DNA of 7,985 bases from DAOQTX01 sp035340715 (GTDB taxonomy: Bacteria > Bacteroidota > Bacteroidia > AKYH767-A > OLB10): positions 1 through 7,985 of the forward strand of contig DAOQTX010000071.1 in assembly GCA_035340715.1 (NCBI GenBank), in the 5' to 3' direction. Of this stretch, positions 1 to 5,728 are shown in pieces. How positions within the stretch are numbered: the first letter of the stretch is position 1; the number at the start of each line of letters is the position of its first letter. The translations under genes were made by a program, and so were the position numbers. Below the pieces are notes generated by a model. That model made no database searches and was not told where the DNA came from. It worked only from the letters and a program-made list of their open reading frames with translations.

Positions 1-1
1 C

Positions 2-748
2 AATATCATGGCCGATTATAGTGACAAACGTGATAGTCAGTCTTTGCCTGCAGCACTGGATCAGACCATCGCTAATCTTGAAGAAGTAGGCCTCCATATG
101 GAGGAACTTCTTGCTGATACAGGTTTCAGCAGTGGTTCTGCATTGCGTTACCTGAAAGAAAAAAATATTACCGGCTATATTCCAAACTTCGGTCAATATA
201 AACCTGTAAGAGAAGGATTCATTTACAATAAAGAAAAAGATCAATATGAATGTCTGCGTGGAAACAAGGCCATTCTTCCTCTGAAGAAAACCGGACCAAC
301 CAGCAAGGGCTATATCATGAAAGTATACCGCAGCAGTGAAACGGTTTGTAAAAATTGTCCGCTTCGAACTAGTTGCATCGGTGAAAAAACAAAATTCAAA
401 AAAATTGACGATTCAATCGACAAACCGCTTTATGATGAAATGCATGCTCGATTACAGACTCAAAAGGCAAAGCGTTTGAAAAAGCAAAGAAGCTCTACTG
501 TTGAGCCGGTGCTGGGGACACTGATCAACTTTCTTTCCATGCGCAGGATCTGGACAAGAGGCATTGAAAATGCAAGAAAGTTTATGCTTGGAGCTGCTAT
601 TGCTTACAACCTCAAGAAATGGATGAACTACTCATGCAAAAAAGTAAAGATACTGGCAATGCGATCAGAACTCAGTAAAAATATAAGCTTGTACCGGGTT
701 ATTTTTCTTCAAGCTTCAGGAAGCACCATAAATTCTGAAACACATTAA
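2..748 (+). CDS. IS1182-family transposase, C-terminal part (5' end outside window)
   Basis: DDE transposase that would cut and move its own insertion sequence. The frame is open to the left edge (codons before the first ATG at 8 are sense), so this is the C-terminal part of a longer protein, not a 246-residue gene. Counting from the ATG, the block ADTGFSSG (36-43) carries a likely catalytic Asp37. A cysteine cluster CxxCxxxxxC lies at 114, 117 and 123. The block TVEPVLGTL (164-172) carries the likely catalytic Glu166 and is followed by MRR..TRG.E.A and AYNLKKWM. This order (Asp, Cys cluster, VEP-GTL, NLKK) is characteristic of the IS1182 group. The last 35 or so residues after NLKKWMNY look unconserved. 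No frameshift is visible in the part present. I am sure of the family; whether the element is still active cannot be judged without its left half. Confidence 0.85.
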   Translation, partial: NIMADYSDKRDSQSLPAALDQTIANLEEVGLHMEELLADTGFSSGSALRYLKEKNITGYIPNFGQYKPVREGFIYNKEKDQYECLRGNKAILPLKKTGPTSKGYIMKVYRSSETVCKNCPLRTSCIGEKTKFKKIDDSIDKPLYDEMHARLQTQKAKRLKKQRSSTVEPVLGTLINFLSMRRIWTRGIENARKFMLGAAIAYNLKKWMNYSCKKVKILAMRSELSKNISLYRVIFLQASGSTINSETH

Positions 749-796
749 ATAGATTTTTTCCATCGCCTAAAGCTGTTTTGGAACAAAATACCCTGG

Positions 797-830
797 TCTA
801 TTCCGAGGAATAGAATTCATAAACTTTTTT
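797..830 (+). terminator. Probable rho-independent terminator of the transposase gene
   Basis: A perfect inverted repeat TCTATTCC-GA-GGAATAGA (797-814) lies 48 nt after the transposase stop. It is followed after ten bases by a run of six T (825-830). The stem is short and AT-rich and the T-run is slightly distant, so termination is plausible but not certain. Confidence 0.4.
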
Positions 831-833
831 GAT

Positions 834-854
834 GGGGGTTGTGCAACGGCTACC
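834..854 (+). repeat. Probable right terminal inverted repeat of the IS
   Basis: The 21-bp segment starts GGGGGTTGTGCAAC and ends GGCTACC. It contains a small dyad, GTTG-TG-CAAC, at 838-847. It is G-rich against an AT-rich background and sits where an IS1182-type end is expected, about 85-105 nt after the transposase stop. The matching left repeat is outside the window, so this rests on position and composition. Confidence 0.45.
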
Positions 855-856
855 AA

Positions 857-867
857 TGTTGGGGGCA
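857..867 (+). repeat. Left copy of 11-bp inverted repeat bounding the OLD nuclease gene
   Basis: TGTTGGGGGCA on the + strand is the exact reverse complement of 2693-2703, and the similarity extends to 15 of 17 bases (855-871). It lies seven bases beyond the nuclease gene's stop codon and three bases from the presumed IS end. Confidence 0.6.
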
Positions 868-874
868 GTTTTTT

Positions 875-2677
875 TTATTTTTCAATGTAGTCACCATAGA
901 TTTCTTTCAATTTATTTCGCCAATTTTCAGGAATACTTTCCCATTCGTCAGTCCACGTTTGAGTCTGTTGGTACGCTTTAAATGGCTTTTCAGAATTTGC
1001 CTGATACCCAATTTCATCTTCCACATTCTCATTCATCAACACTATTCTTCCATTACCGTTAAGAGCATTTTGGATTGGTTCATTAAATTTTTCGGCATGT
1101 GGTGTTTGAGAGTCTTTGTCGTGAACTACAACTGGCTTTATACCCATTGCAGTGAGGTATTTAACAAGTCCAATAATTGCAGCTTTCCCACGCGCTTTGA
1201 TTACTTCAAAGTTTGAGATTATAGATAAATAATTCTTTTTTGGTAATCTGCTTATTGATTCTCTCAGTAAAATATCTTCTGTATCTCCTTCGACAATAAT
1301 CACATTATTTGTGAAGAATGCTCTTGCGATGTAGTCGTCAATTTTAAGTAACATTTTCACATAGCTTTTATCATCGTCTTGCAATATGTTAAAAGAGTCT
1401 GTAACTGAAAAGGACAAATTATCTATAGCGTTCCCGTTCTCTGTAAGTCTATTTAGTACTTGTCTTGGTTTGCGGGAAATGTCAATAATAAAAGGAGAAT
1501 GCGTTGAAGCAATTATCTGGGATGATGAAGTGCTAAGTTCATAAATTGCATCTCTCATTTGATTTGCTGCACTTGGATGTAGATAAATTTCTGGTTCTTC
1601 GAAGCATATTATCAATGACCTTGCATGGTCATCTTCTTTTCGAGAAAGCCATTTTTGCCTGAATCTTAGCATTCCAAAGACAGCAGCCCGAACCATTCCC
1701 GTTCCTTGATTTTCAACGTTTGTTTTGATATTAGAGGACATCTCAATATCAAATGTTGGTTTTAAAACTTTAGATGCGTCACTAAGATTTGTTGTTGCGT
1801 GAAGTTCGGAATTTGGAAATACACTGGCTAGAATTGTGTTTAAGTCAGCCATCATTTTTCCAAACTCAGAATCCGAGTCTTTAGGATCCAGCTCTTTTGA
1901 AAGCTCATCTAAGTATTTCTGTGCTTCTTTAAAATTTGAAGAAGATTCACGAACCATATCAAACAGTTCATTTAATGTTTTGCCTAGTACACCACTATTA
2001 TTTCCCTGTATTTCTGATAAGTTAGAATCTACAGGTATCAATAAATAACGTGGTAGCATTTTTAATACATTGCCTGGTATTCCGCCAGGGTTTTGAAACC
2101 ATACATCTTCTTCGGTCAGGTCAAATATTTCATCTAGTTGCTCAAGGCTTTCTAATGCACTTTTACTTTTTCCAATGTATTTATCAAGTTCGGGAAAGAA
2201 AGGTTCGATAATGTTCCTGTCAAGTCCTGCTTCAATAAAGTCGTTAGGTGCTTTGCAATCCTTGAAAACTTCCTTGATAGTTCTATTTTTAGACTTAAAT
2301 TCAATCACTACATCTTTCCCGAGTTCATATGTTTTTCTATATGTAACAGAAAGGCCTGATTCAGTTTCAGTTTCGTAATTAAATATCCGCCCTTTAAATC
2401 CACGCCATTCTCGAGCTTCTGAAGGTAGGTTTCTAAATTCTCCTTCAAGCTGCACTATGGTAGTGTCGGGCTTGGTTTCTTTGGTCTCTTCGTCAATGAT
2501 GGAATGATAATCACCACAAGCTAGAGTTTTTTTTGCAGAAAGTAAAGTCTCTATTGCTTTGAGAATTGTACTCTTTCCGCAGTTGTTTTGTCCAATTAGA
2601 AATGTTGCATCTCCGAAATAAAGTTCTATTTCTTTTAATCTTCGGAAGCCTTGAATCTTTAATCTGTGTAATCTCAT
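875..2677 (-). CDS. OLD-family ATP-dependent endonuclease (AAA ATPase + TOPRIM)
   Basis: 600-residue protein of the overcoming-lysogenization-defect family: an SMC/RecF-like ATPase fused to a TOPRIM nuclease. Relatives act in anti-phage defence (P2 OLD, Gabija GajA). Visible in order: Walker A GQNNCGKST (29-37); a signature-like NQGTGMVRA (323-331); Walker B LIICFEEPEIYLHP (355-368) with Glu360/Glu361; the STHSP switch (391-395); TOPRIM motif IVEGDTE with Glu463; the metal-binding DKD, Asp520 and Asp522; and NVEDEIG (551-557). All expected nucleotide- and metal-binding residues are present, so the enzyme looks intact. The start is firm: an in-frame TAA lies nine bases upstream. No UvrD-like helicase (GajB) adjoins it, so a stand-alone class 1 OLD fits better than Gabija. 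The gene sits alone inside an inverted repeat on a probable integrative element. No convincing promoter was seen. The defence role is inferred from family and context. Confidence 0.9.
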   Translation of the reverse strand: MRLHRLKIQGFRRLKEIELYFGDATFLIGQNNCGKSTILKAIETLLSAKKTLACGDYHSIIDEETKETKPDTTIVQLEGEFRNLPSEAREWRGFKGRIFNYETETESGLSVTYRKTYELGKDVVIEFKSKNRTIKEVFKDCKAPNDFIEAGLDRNIIEPFFPELDKYIGKSKSALESLEQLDEIFDLTEEDVWFQNPGGIPGNVLKMLPRYLLIPVDSNLSEIQGNNSGVLGKTLNELFDMVRESSSNFKEAQKYLDELSKELDPKDSDSEFGKMMADLNTILASVFPNSELHATTNLSDASKVLKPTFDIEMSSNIKTNVENQGTGMVRAAVFGMLRFRQKWLSRKEDDHARSLIICFEEPEIYLHPSAANQMRDAIYELSTSSSQIIASTHSPFIIDISRKPRQVLNRLTENGNAIDNLSFSVTDSFNILQDDDKSYVKMLLKIDDYIARAFFTNNVIIVEGDTEDILLRESISRLPKKNYLSIISNFEVIKARGKAAIIGLVKYLTAMGIKPVVVHDKDSQTPHAEKFNEPIQNALNGNGRIVLMNENVEDEIGYQANSEKPFKAYQQTQTWTDEWESIPENWRNKLKEIYGDYIEK

Positions 2678-2692
2678 TCTGTGGTTTTAAAT

Positions 2693-2703
2693 TGCCCCCA
2701 ACA
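2693..2703 (-). repeat. Right copy of 11-bp inverted repeat bounding the OLD nuclease gene
   Basis: TGCCCCCAACA on the + strand (TGTTGGGGGCA on the coding strand) lies 15 bases before the nuclease start codon. A related GTTAGGGAC occurs on the same strand 24 bases before the lipoprotein gene (3880-3888). The two share the pattern GTTRGGGRC. Confidence 0.6.
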
Positions 2704-3050
2704 ATAGATATCAGAAATACACAATACTTACACATACCAAATATTAGTGTTTGTATTGAACATTAGGTACATAAATTCTTAACGAGTCTGCTTCTATTAA
2801 CTCCTACTCTAATCTATAACCAAGGTAAATATACTAAAACCTTAAAAACTTAACATTAGTACTTTTACTAAACCACCATCCCCATGGCTGTAGAGCAAAC
2901 TTCATCTTCGAAATAATTAGCCTATTATTATGACATCATCAAAAATACAGTCTTAAAAATATCAGAAAAGGAAACTCGGATTTTAAAATAATTGTGTTTG
3001 AACTCAACCTCTATATCTTTCCATAACCTGCAATTTAAATTCTTCTGCGA

Positions 3051-3070
3051 TTCTTACGCGTTCGCAAGAA
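3051..3070. repeat. Hairpin TTCTTACG-CGTT-CGCAAGAA
   Basis: An eight-pair stem with one A-C mismatch encloses the tetraloop CGTT. It is followed within eight bases by CATAACGTTTTTGGGCT (3076-3092), a GC-richer block in AT-rich surroundings. No gene ends or starts nearby, so this is not an obvious terminator. It could be part of an intergenic repeat or an old recombination site. Confidence 0.4.
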
Positions 3071-3190
3071 GAACTCATAACGTTTTTGGGCTACGATTTG
3101 AAACTGAAGCTTAATCCCTCCATTCTATCAAACACTCCCGTTTCAGAACCAAGTGTACAATTTAAAAATAAATCTAACTGATTGTAATCT

Positions 3191-3261
3191 AAATTAATCC
3201 GGATTAATTTGATTTAGCTCTGGATTAATTGCAGCTAATGCAATTAAATCCATGTATACAT
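3191..3261. repeat. Cluster of palindromes built on GGATTAATT
   Basis: A perfect 20-bp palindrome (3191-3210, AAATTAATCC and its mirror) is followed by a hairpin (3221-3252). In the hairpin TGGATTAATTGCA pairs with TGCAATTAAATCCA, leaving one bulge and a five-base loop. A ten-bp palindrome, ATGTATACAT (3252-3261), abuts it. GGATTAATT recurs as half-sites in the first two structures. Such spacing suits a dimeric DNA-binding protein or a replication/transfer site. It lies about 120 nt beyond the stop of the lipoprotein gene, so a terminator is also possible, but no T-run follows on either strand. Confidence 0.5.
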
Positions 3262-3369
3262 AGTTTGTATTGCAAATAATCTATAAAAAACACGAAAAAA
3301 AAACTAAAGTAAATCTGACAAGAATATGGACTCGAGGTCACCACAGGATCCGTATGGCTAATTCATAAG

Positions 3370-3855
3370 CTATTCATCTGATCTTAACAGCTCAGTATAT
3401 TTAATAACCTTGAATTTTCCATTACCATCAATTTTAACGGTACAGGTTAAATCATCTTTAAGGTCGACAATTATTCCTGATTCGGTTCGTAAATATTCCT
3501 TCCATTGGACCTTGTCCCCTACTTTGAACCCTTTAAAATTGGCTCCTCGTCTAAATCCCCAAACGTCACCTTCAACTGCAAAGTACTTACCATTTAAGAC
3601 GTAAATTTTGACATTTTTCAAGTACTCTCCACCCGGAACATTTCTCACAACATTATCAATTGCCTGCTCTAAAGTTGGGGCTTTGAACCTCCGTAATTCT
3701 TGATTTGATCCACCTACATAGTTCTGGATCGATTCATATTCTGCATTTGAATCATTGTTCCTGTTTGAGATCATGTTTACCTTCCCAATTTGCTTTGTAC
3801 TCATGCACCCACCTAGTAAGATGATGGATATAGAAAATAAAATTGCCCTTTGCAT
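3370..3855 (-). CDS. Small predicted lipoprotein with C-terminal SH3-like region
   Basis: 161 residues. The N-terminus is a lipoprotein signal: Arg3, a hydrophobic stretch (4-14) and the lipobox L-G-G-C with Cys17 as lipidation site, so an outer- or inner-membrane-anchored periplasmic or surface protein is expected. Residues 20-57 look like a flexible linker. A compact central block (58-100) includes TLEQAIDNVV, NVPGGEYLKNVKIYV and YFAVEGDVWG. The C-terminus (108-157) starts KVGDKVQWKE and continues with alternating strands ending KVIKYTELL, resembling a small SH3/KOW-like beta barrel. I do not recognise a named family and propose no function. The start follows AAACAA and no Shine-Dalgarno is seen. 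A 112-bp palindrome lies upstream (3928-4039) and may fold in its leader. Confidence 0.75.
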   Translation of the reverse strand: MQRAILFSISIILLGGCMSTKQIGKVNMISNRNNDSNAEYESIQNYVGGSNQELRRFKAPTLEQAIDNVVRNVPGGEYLKNVKIYVLNGKYFAVEGDVWGFRRGANFKGFKVGDKVQWKEYLRTESGIIVDLKDDLTCTVKIDGNGKFKVIKYTELLRSDE

Positions 3856-3927
3856 TTGTTTAGTTTATTAATGGTCGCCGTCCCTAACTAACCGGTGCAA
3901 AAAAAATACGTGGGACTTAGAATAATT

Positions 3928-4039
3928 GCCTCTCAGGCACGACCAAGCGCCCACTTGACAAAATAAACCAAGCCCACGCATTGCGTGAGCATTAAGTTTA
4001 TTCATGCCAAGTTTCTCTGATTTGGTCGTTTTGAGAGGC
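3928..4039. other. 112-bp imperfect palindrome (structured DNA/RNA element)
   Basis: Nested complementary arms: GCCTCTCA (3928-3935) with TGAGAGGC (4032-4039); CGACCAA (3940-3946) with TTGGTCG (4022-4028); ACTTG (3953-3957) with CAAGT (4008-4012); AATAAAC (3962-3968) with GTTTATT (3996-4002); and a tip GCCCACGC/GCGTGAGC (3972-3979/3983-3990) with one mismatch and loop ATT. About 35 pairs are interrupted by internal loops of unequal size. A further segment, AATACGTGGGACTT (3904-3917), can compete for the AAGCCCACGC arm, which would allow two alternative folds. It has no coding potential. It could be a leader RNA for the lipoprotein gene 73 bp downstream, a small RNA, or a miniature palindromic mobile element. 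No target duplication is evident at its ends. Confidence 0.55.
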
Positions 4040-4072
4040 TGAACTAAACTAACGCATTATCTTATATACTTG

Positions 4073-4080
4073 CAAATATA
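4073..4080 (-). promoter_or_regulatory. Candidate Bacteroidota -7 box (TATATTTG)
   Basis: TATATTTG on the minus strand matches the TAnnTTTG consensus of Bacteroidota promoters. It points toward the lipoprotein gene and would give a leader of about 210 nt containing the whole 112-bp palindrome. No TTG box at the usual spacing was found, so the call is weak. Confidence 0.25.
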
Positions 4081-4235
4081 GCTATTTCTCAATGCATATT
4101 TCCTTTATCAAGGTTCCTAAATTTCATTGACTATACATGGAAGATCAGGCAGGAGCAATTGAAGGATTGATTTTAATCTTTAGCCGGTTTGGATCTTTAT
4201 TATATCTGATTTAAACTGATCTAATGCATTTATTG

Positions 4236-4266
4236 GCTAGCTATCCCTTGCTTAAGGATAGTTAGT
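4236..4266 (-). terminator. Hairpin after the integrase gene
   Basis: GCTAGCTATCC (4236-4246) pairs with GGATAGTTAGT (4256-4266) in an 11-pair stem containing two G-T pairs, with a nine-base loop. It begins 34 bases beyond the integrase stop. No T-run follows on the minus strand, so it may slow transcription or protect mRNA ends rather than act as a classical terminator. The rest of 4041-4300 holds nothing I can identify. Confidence 0.4.
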
Positions 4267-4300
4267 GCATCAACCTTTAGCAATATAAATTCACTCAATA

Positions 4301-5539
4301 TTATTGTTTGAAATCCACTAACAACTCAGCCCATTTCGTTTTCTCATGATCTTCAAAGCTATCCAGATAATTTTCTGTTGTCCGCACATTCGAATGGCCA
4401 AGAGATTCGGCTATAAATTCTATGGAAGCCCCACCTCGTTTTAAAATTGTTGCAAAGGAGTGGCGAGCTGTATATGTTGTCACCTTCTCCTTTATTCCAA
4501 TTTGAACCATCAATCCTGCCATGTTCTTATTAATAAATTTAATGTGATCTCTAACCTTAAACAATTGTTGTTTTGGTGTCATTTCCCGTTTGAGCAAAGG
4601 AAATACATAATCTTCATCATCACCAATAAGATTCCCCTGCCTATCAATAATATCTCTCATATACTCGTTCATCATCACTACAATTGGCTTAAGCGAATGG
4701 CTCGTGGATGCTGATTTTGAACGCACAAAAGTTATCCTGTTTTGTTGGATGTCCTGAACTCTGAGTTTAAGAATGTCTTTAATATTTGCCCCATTGCACA
4801 AATAACTAAAGATCCAAAAGTCTCTTGCTTTCTGTTCCTTGCTACCATCAATAAGTTTATGTTGAAATAATTTGGCTATGTCGGCTTTAGTTAATGCCTT
4901 TTTCACATTCTTTGAAGCAGGAATCTTGTAACGATATCTACCGAAAGGATAGGCATTTCTGTCAAAGCTCCCCTTTTCAATCGCTTCATTTAAAATTCTT
5001 TTAAGACATCGCAGGTAAATGCTTATGGTGGTTGAGGACCTGCCAAGGTCTCTGGCCCAATTTTCATATCTTGCCAAAAACTCAGAGGTGATGTCATTGA
5101 AATAGAGTTCCTGCCCTTTCACAAATTTTTTTATTGAGTCCATACTATTCCGATACGTGTTTGCAGTAGAAATCCTTCCTTCGGATTCAATCTTATGTAT
5201 CAACGATTCATAATTGCTAAAAAGAGAACCGGGATCTGCTGACTTTTCAAAAAGTTGTTTTTCAAATTCAGCCCAGGAGAAAGAAGACATCCGTTCAACT
5301 ATTTCTTTTGCCTTTGCCTCCATAGCCATAATTGACAATTGCGTATCTTTAAGCTTTATCCCGGGTTTTTGACTGAACAATTTTTCAACATCCTTTTCAT
5401 TTACATGTTTTCCAAGGCTAAATAGCTTTGACTGCCGTTTATAACAAATTCGAAGTTTGATGGGATAGACACCGTTCTTATTCTGATGTCTCTTATCTAC
5501 AAAGAGAGATACGATTGCTTCTGGTCTTTTATATGACAT
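4301..5539 (-). CDS. Tyrosine recombinase / site-specific integrase
   Basis: 412 residues from the chosen start. It would catalyse integration and excision of the element at the adjacent tRNA-Arg site. Domains: an N-terminal arm-type DNA-binding region with LFVDKRHQNKNGVYPIKLRI (about 12-31), a SAM-like core-binding domain (about 105-200) and the catalytic domain (about 215-400). Catalytic residues visible: Lys275 in the beta-hairpin, Arg359 in YTARHSFAT, His382 in LGHSNV and the nucleophile Tyr391 in TENYL. The usual first Arg is absent (NGANIKD, 249-255) and the His of HxxR is Tyr356, changes I know from Bacteroidota integrases such as the CTnDOT type. An ATG at 5569 would add ten residues. 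I prefer 5539 because that extension is encoded entirely by two 11-bp tandem repeats that look like a binding site. Identity is certain; the start is not. Confidence 0.92.
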   Translation of the reverse strand: MSYKRPEAIVSLFVDKRHQNKNGVYPIKLRICYKRQSKLFSLGKHVNEKDVEKLFSQKPGIKLKDTQLSIMAMEAKAKEIVERMSSFSWAEFEKQLFEKSADPGSLFSNYESLIHKIESEGRISTANTYRNSMDSIKKFVKGQELYFNDITSEFLARYENWARDLGRSSTTISIYLRCLKRILNEAIEKGSFDRNAYPFGRYRYKIPASKNVKKALTKADIAKLFQHKLIDGSKEQKARDFWIFSYLCNGANIKDILKLRVQDIQQNRITFVRSKSASTSHSLKPIVVMMNEYMRDIIDRQGNLIGDDEDYVFPLLKREMTPKQQLFKVRDHIKFINKNMAGLMVQIGIKEKVTTYTARHSFATILKRGGASIEFIAESLGHSNVRTTENYLDSFEDHEKTKWAELLVDFKQ

Positions 5540-5546
5540 AAAAATT

Positions 5547-5568
5547 ATTTGCACACAATTTGCACACA
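5547..5568 (-). repeat. Two abutting 11-bp repeats at the integrase 5' end
   Basis: ATTTGCACACA occurs twice without a gap (5547-5557 and 5558-5568), read as TGTGTGCAAAT on the integrase strand. One helical turn per repeat suggests adjacent protein-binding sites: integrase arm-type sites, or an operator controlling the integrase gene. A small inverted repeat TTTACT/AGTAAA (5632-5637/5644-5649) lies between this and the tRNA scar. Confidence 0.6.
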
Positions 5569-5678
5569 TTTTATGTTAAATACAAGAACTACCCGGAGAT
5601 ACTCAAATTATATTACACTGTTTATTAAGCATTTACTAGTATCAGTAAACTACAGGAAAGAACTAAAAATAATATAAA

Positions 5679-5725
5679 ACTGACTTCTAAGCAGTAGGTT
5701 ATGGGTTCGATTCCCGTCGGGACCA
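5679..5725 (+). other. 3' half of tRNA-Arg(TCT); attachment-site scar of an integrative element
   Basis: From the anticodon arm to the discriminator base the sequence is tRNA-like: anticodon loop CTTCTAA with anticodon TCT at 5686-5688, variable loop AGGTT, T-arm ATGGG-TTCGATT-CCCGT, 3' acceptor strand CGGGACC (5718-5724) and A73. The acceptor 5' strand (GGTCCCG) and D-arm are missing; AT-rich DNA stands in their place. The anticodon stem ACTGA/GCAGT has an A-G clash next to the loop, which suggests that similarity to the true tRNA begins about at the anticodon loop. An integrase gene just upstream and a fragment pointing away from it are what integration into a tRNA gene leaves at the distal end. 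The fragment is not a functional tRNA. Confidence 0.8.
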
Positions 5726-5728
5726 CAT

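Larger units (their letters stand above)
1..854 (+). mobile_element. IS1182-family insertion sequence, right part
   Basis: This is the right end of an insertion sequence: the transposase C-terminus, about 50 nt of spacer, a terminator-like hairpin and a probable terminal repeat at 834-854. The left end is outside the window. I set the right boundary at 854 because the sequence just beyond it (855-870) belongs to a repeat shared with the far side of the neighbouring nuclease gene. The boundary is inferred and could be off by a few bases. Confidence 0.6.
2678..3369. other. 692-bp intergenic region without a credible gene
   Basis: No reading frame longer than a few dozen codons with protein-like content was found on either strand. 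The stretch is strongly AT-rich. It holds the right inverted repeat of the nuclease unit, a hairpin at 3051-3070, a palindrome cluster at 3191-3261, and a small GC-richer patch at 3324-3355. No clear Bacteroidota promoter (TAnnTTTG) was found directly upstream of the nuclease gene; ATATTTGG near 2740-2750 is one base off spacing. Confidence 0.6.
1..5725. mobile_element. Putative integrative element, integrase-proximal end
   Basis: The right border is the tRNA-Arg 3' fragment. Inside are the integrase gene, a lipoprotein gene, an OLD nuclease gene and an IS, with long gene-poor stretches. The left border and the intact tRNA copy are outside the window. No replication, mobilisation or phage structural gene is visible here, so the type of element (genomic island, satellite, prophage remnant) cannot be stated. 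Confidence 0.5.

Noticed and set aside
839..1216. 125-codon plus-strand open frame inside the nuclease gene region
   Set aside because: It lies opposite the C-terminal coding part of the OLD nuclease, and its Phe/Ile/Ser-rich content looks like an antisense shadow, not a protein.
2511..2735. Minus-strand 74-codon frame crossing the nuclease start
   Set aside because: It overlaps the well-supported Walker A coding region in another frame and has no motif of its own.
3076..3100. Possible integron attC box in CATAACGTTTTTGGGCT
   Set aside because: It does not match RYYYAAC or GTTRRRY on either strand and lies too far (over 350 bp) from the nuclease unit's repeat to form one site with it.
3928..4039. 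Reading the 112-bp palindrome as a classical attC site
   Set aside because: The outer arms are GCCTCTCA/TGAGAGGC with no AAC/GTT core at the ends, so the defining boxes are missing.
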